From positions 14,220,970-14,284,969 of the forward strand of contig NC_060237.1 of assembly GCF_021155775.2 (NCBI RefSeq): DNA of 64,000 bases. The letters run 5' to 3'. The notes beneath the pieces are model-generated. The model saw nothing but the letters and a program-made list of their open reading frames with translations, had not been told where the DNA came from and did no database searches. Positions 61,676 to 64,000 of this stretch are shown one piece after another. Origin of the DNA: Neodiprion pinetum (taxonomy: Eukaryota > Arthropoda > Insecta > Hymenoptera > Diprionidae). How positions within the stretch are numbered: the stretch's first letter is position 1; each line of letters begins with the position of its first letter. The translations under genes and the position numbers were made by a program.

Positions 61676-64000
61676 ACAGGATGTCCCTAAATTGGTGGAC
61701 ACGGACCAGCCAGCGTGATACCTGACTCAAATCCAACCGAGAATTTCTTTGCCGCAAGCTCGTCCGACGCATAGTTTTTTAATTATAAACGATAGCGTTA
61801 GGCTAATCAGAGTGCACCATTTCATCTGGATTTGCCGCCACGGAAATTGCTGTTTTCTTCGTCTGGGTGAATTATTATTTTTCGGTTACAAAGTAAATAT
61901 CGGCACCCCCCCTCTCTCCCTGTTGTACCCCTTCTCGAGCGCTGACCTCGGTATTGTTGCCGCGGCACACGCTGCCGGCCGCACACCCACGGACGCACAC
62001 TCGTGTGTGTGAAACATAAGCGAATGCCCAGCTACACAATACTACGAAACACACATCTACGAGTGAAAATAAAAATAAATCTCCAAATAAATCAGCGGAT
62101 TTAAGATTTAATGTTACAAAACACTTCCAATCATCGATGTATGCATAAAACTAGAGATTTTAGACGGTTGATATGCCGTTAGGGTTCATAATTAGTCATT
62201 CAATCAATCTGAATTATGCTTTCCGAACATTTTTTGTGTCTTTGCAACATAATTTTTCCACTAGTTTGAAATTCATCATTGACATCCGATTTTTCAATAA
62301 TGCGAGGGAAACATAACTCGCTGAATTGACGTGTCAATAGGTTTGTAAATCAGTTACGATTCACCTGAGTTGACACAAAATAACTGAATAAATGAGAATT
62401 CACTGAATCACTAAAAATGATAACCGAAATCATGAGAATTATTTGAGATATAACTGAATTAGGAAGAGTTGTAATAAGTCAAGTTACTTTGAATAACTTT
62501 AGATTCGTGTCAAAATTTCATGTTTAGAGAGAAAAATAATTAAATTCAAATAAAAAAGTAATTTTAAATCAGGAAGAAGAAAATTTCCAAATACCTGAAT
62601 TCAAATGAAGCAATTTGAATTTAATAAATCTATCCGAATTTCAGGAAAAATAATAATTATTATTTGGAATAGAAAAATGAAGTCGAATTACATGAATAAA
62701 TTCAATTAATTCAACTCAAAAAAATATGGTGTCATTCAAATTCCCAGTTATTTCCTCGTCGATTCATTGTGGGTCTGGAGTGGTAAGTAACGTTGAAATT
62801 GTTGAGATCAATGCTAGTGATGGCCACTTATCTGAGAATAATCGATGTATCGATTAATCGATTTAAACAAAATAATCGGACACGGTTCCATTGAATTGGT
62901 AAAAATTGATCAATTTGGTACATTTCTGCGTGCAGTCTTAATATCGGAAGAGATACACTCAGCAAAAGAATTAAAGGAACAGTAGGATTTCTAACTTTTT
63001 TCAGTGATTTTTGAAGAGCTGTAACTTGGTGAAAAATAGTCGAATCGTAAAAAACCAAGAAGCATTTCGGAGCTTGAAACGTCTAGTTTGAAATCCTCAT
63101 CACTTATTTTTTTCTTAAACATCACGCTAAGTGTGACCCTCAGAAATAGCGCAAGGCGAAATTCCTCACAATTTCTGTCTTTTTCAAAGGCGTGCACGAG
63201 CTCAAAAAAATTTTTCACCGCTTTGTCAATATTGGATTCATCTAGCCTGATTCTTCAGCTTCAAAACGATCGGTTTTGAACCTCTGTACGACCATTTGTC
63301 GTTGAGATATTGGCGTATGAACAAAAAAGGAGCTCTTTTCGTTGATCATCAATATCTCATGAACTAATGATCCCACAGCAAGCTGAACCTGAGTTCCGTG
63401 AACGGTAAGAAACGCTCTCAAAGTACGTTTGATAACTTAGTGCAAGATATTTTTTTTTCTAATCTCATTGTTCATCTGAAAAGGTACAAACAAATCGGTT
63501 TCTTCTTTAGTTTGGAAAATCCACGTCAACTTTACAAATATTGCGAAAATGACTCGTGTTTCCAGGTTTTTTTTTTAGTTCAATACATGCCTAAAAACCC
63601 CTCGAAATTTAAAATTGATCGGCTGAACCGTAATTGTTGATCGAAGCGTCAAAGTTTTATTGAAAATTAAAGGAACATTTTTGTTGTTCCTTAAATGGCA
63701 AATAATGATGATTAAAGTGGAAAAATGACTATTCCGTTATTTTTCTTCACAATTTCCCAACAAGTACGCTTTAAATCTTGGACAAAGAGAGAAATTTGAA
63801 ATTTTATTTTTCTTTAGTTTTTCAAAATTCTAAATCTTTTTTTTTCAGATTTCAACAAAAATTGTGTTCTTTTGCTTCCAATTATTCATGAACGATGTTT
63901 CAAATACTCGAACTTTTTTTAAATTGTCAAGAAAATCGTTTTCACGCAATTTTCCACCGCCAGCATTAGCATTACCCAAAGCGTGCCGCGCGGAGGTTGC
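61676..64000. mobile_element. Inner fold-back of copy B, left half
   Basis: Same ACAGGATGTCCC start as at 5596. The innermost CACTCAGC shell begins at 62956. The window ends in the sequence that corresponds to 7919 in copy A. Confidence 0.8.

Larger units (their letters stand above)
53155..64000. mobile_element. Giant palindromic element, copy B, first arm only
   Basis: This is an inverted copy of arm 2. Coordinates sum to 73024 with arm 2 over the outer segment, to about 73068 after the simple repeat, and to about 72023 after the 348 bp array, because copy B has three fewer monomers. It is also a direct copy of arm 1 with offset 56080, or 56081 after about position 5900. The left end is TA followed by CAGGGTGACCACGATAAGG. 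By the offset the axis should lie near 64052, just past the window, so the second arm is predicted and not seen. It differs from copy A by scattered substitutions, for example the bases near 1393 against 57473 and near 7562 against 63643. Confidence 0.85.

Noticed and set aside
53155..64000. Integrated polydnavirus or other large DNA virus as origin of the giant palindrome
   Set aside because: No viral structural, polymerase or packaging gene is seen. The possible BEN frame alone is not evidence.

Overview
The window is eukaryotic, very probably insect, DNA made almost entirely of repeats and mobile elements. No host gene, rRNA, tRNA or CRISPR array was recognised. The insect call rests on a spliced Tc1/mariner-type transposase of a kind common in insects, a CsRn1-type Ty3/Gypsy element primed by tRNA-Trp, a second Gypsy element with a tRNA-Lys-type primer site, and many TA-target fold-back elements. 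A wasp-like hymenopteran is a guess only.

Layout. (1) Positions 1-19869 are the visible part of a giant palindromic (fold-back) element, copy A. Its symmetry axis is at 7971.5, with a loop of about 40 bases. Arm 1 (1-7971) is cut by the window edge and arm 2 (7972-19869) is complete, so the full element should be about 23.8 kb. Arm 2 ends in a terminal motif read inward as CTGGGTGAACACGATAAGG, next to a TA. (2) Positions 19870-53154 are a 33 kb core. It is an AT-rich satellite with long (TA)n runs, split by insertions: a 5.1 kb CsRn1-type Gypsy (19890-24970), two copies of an unassigned 3 kb DNA transposon (25795-28895 and 45168-48104), a 618 bp MITE (32100-32717), a solo LTR (34002-34279), a gag-only LTR remnant (about 34392-37041), a 7.1 kb Gypsy with a 4 bp target duplication (37067-44160), a probable solo LTR (49686-50118) and a 2.5 kb fold-back MITE (50615-53115). 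(3) Positions 53155-64000 are the first arm of copy B of the giant element. It stops about 52 bases before its own symmetry axis.

Each giant arm has the same concentric order from the axis outward: a half fold-back with CACTCAGC ends, a half fold-back with ACAGGATGTCCC ends, a 484 bp inverted repeat, a three-exon transposase gene, a 348 bp tandem array, a non-LTR retrotransposon tail with a tetranucleotide repeat, and a 2.4 kb low-copy segment with a possible BEN-domain exon. A 1.39 kb palindromic MITE sits in transposase intron 2. With the splice sites read here the transposase is open for 357 codons and keeps a DD41D catalytic triad in all three copies.

The most interesting object is the giant nested palindrome and its second copy. 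At least three kinds of fold-back element share one axis, which independent insertion does not explain easily. Growth of a palindrome from an inner hairpin, or arm-to-arm conversion, would explain it. An assembly fold-back must be excluded first.
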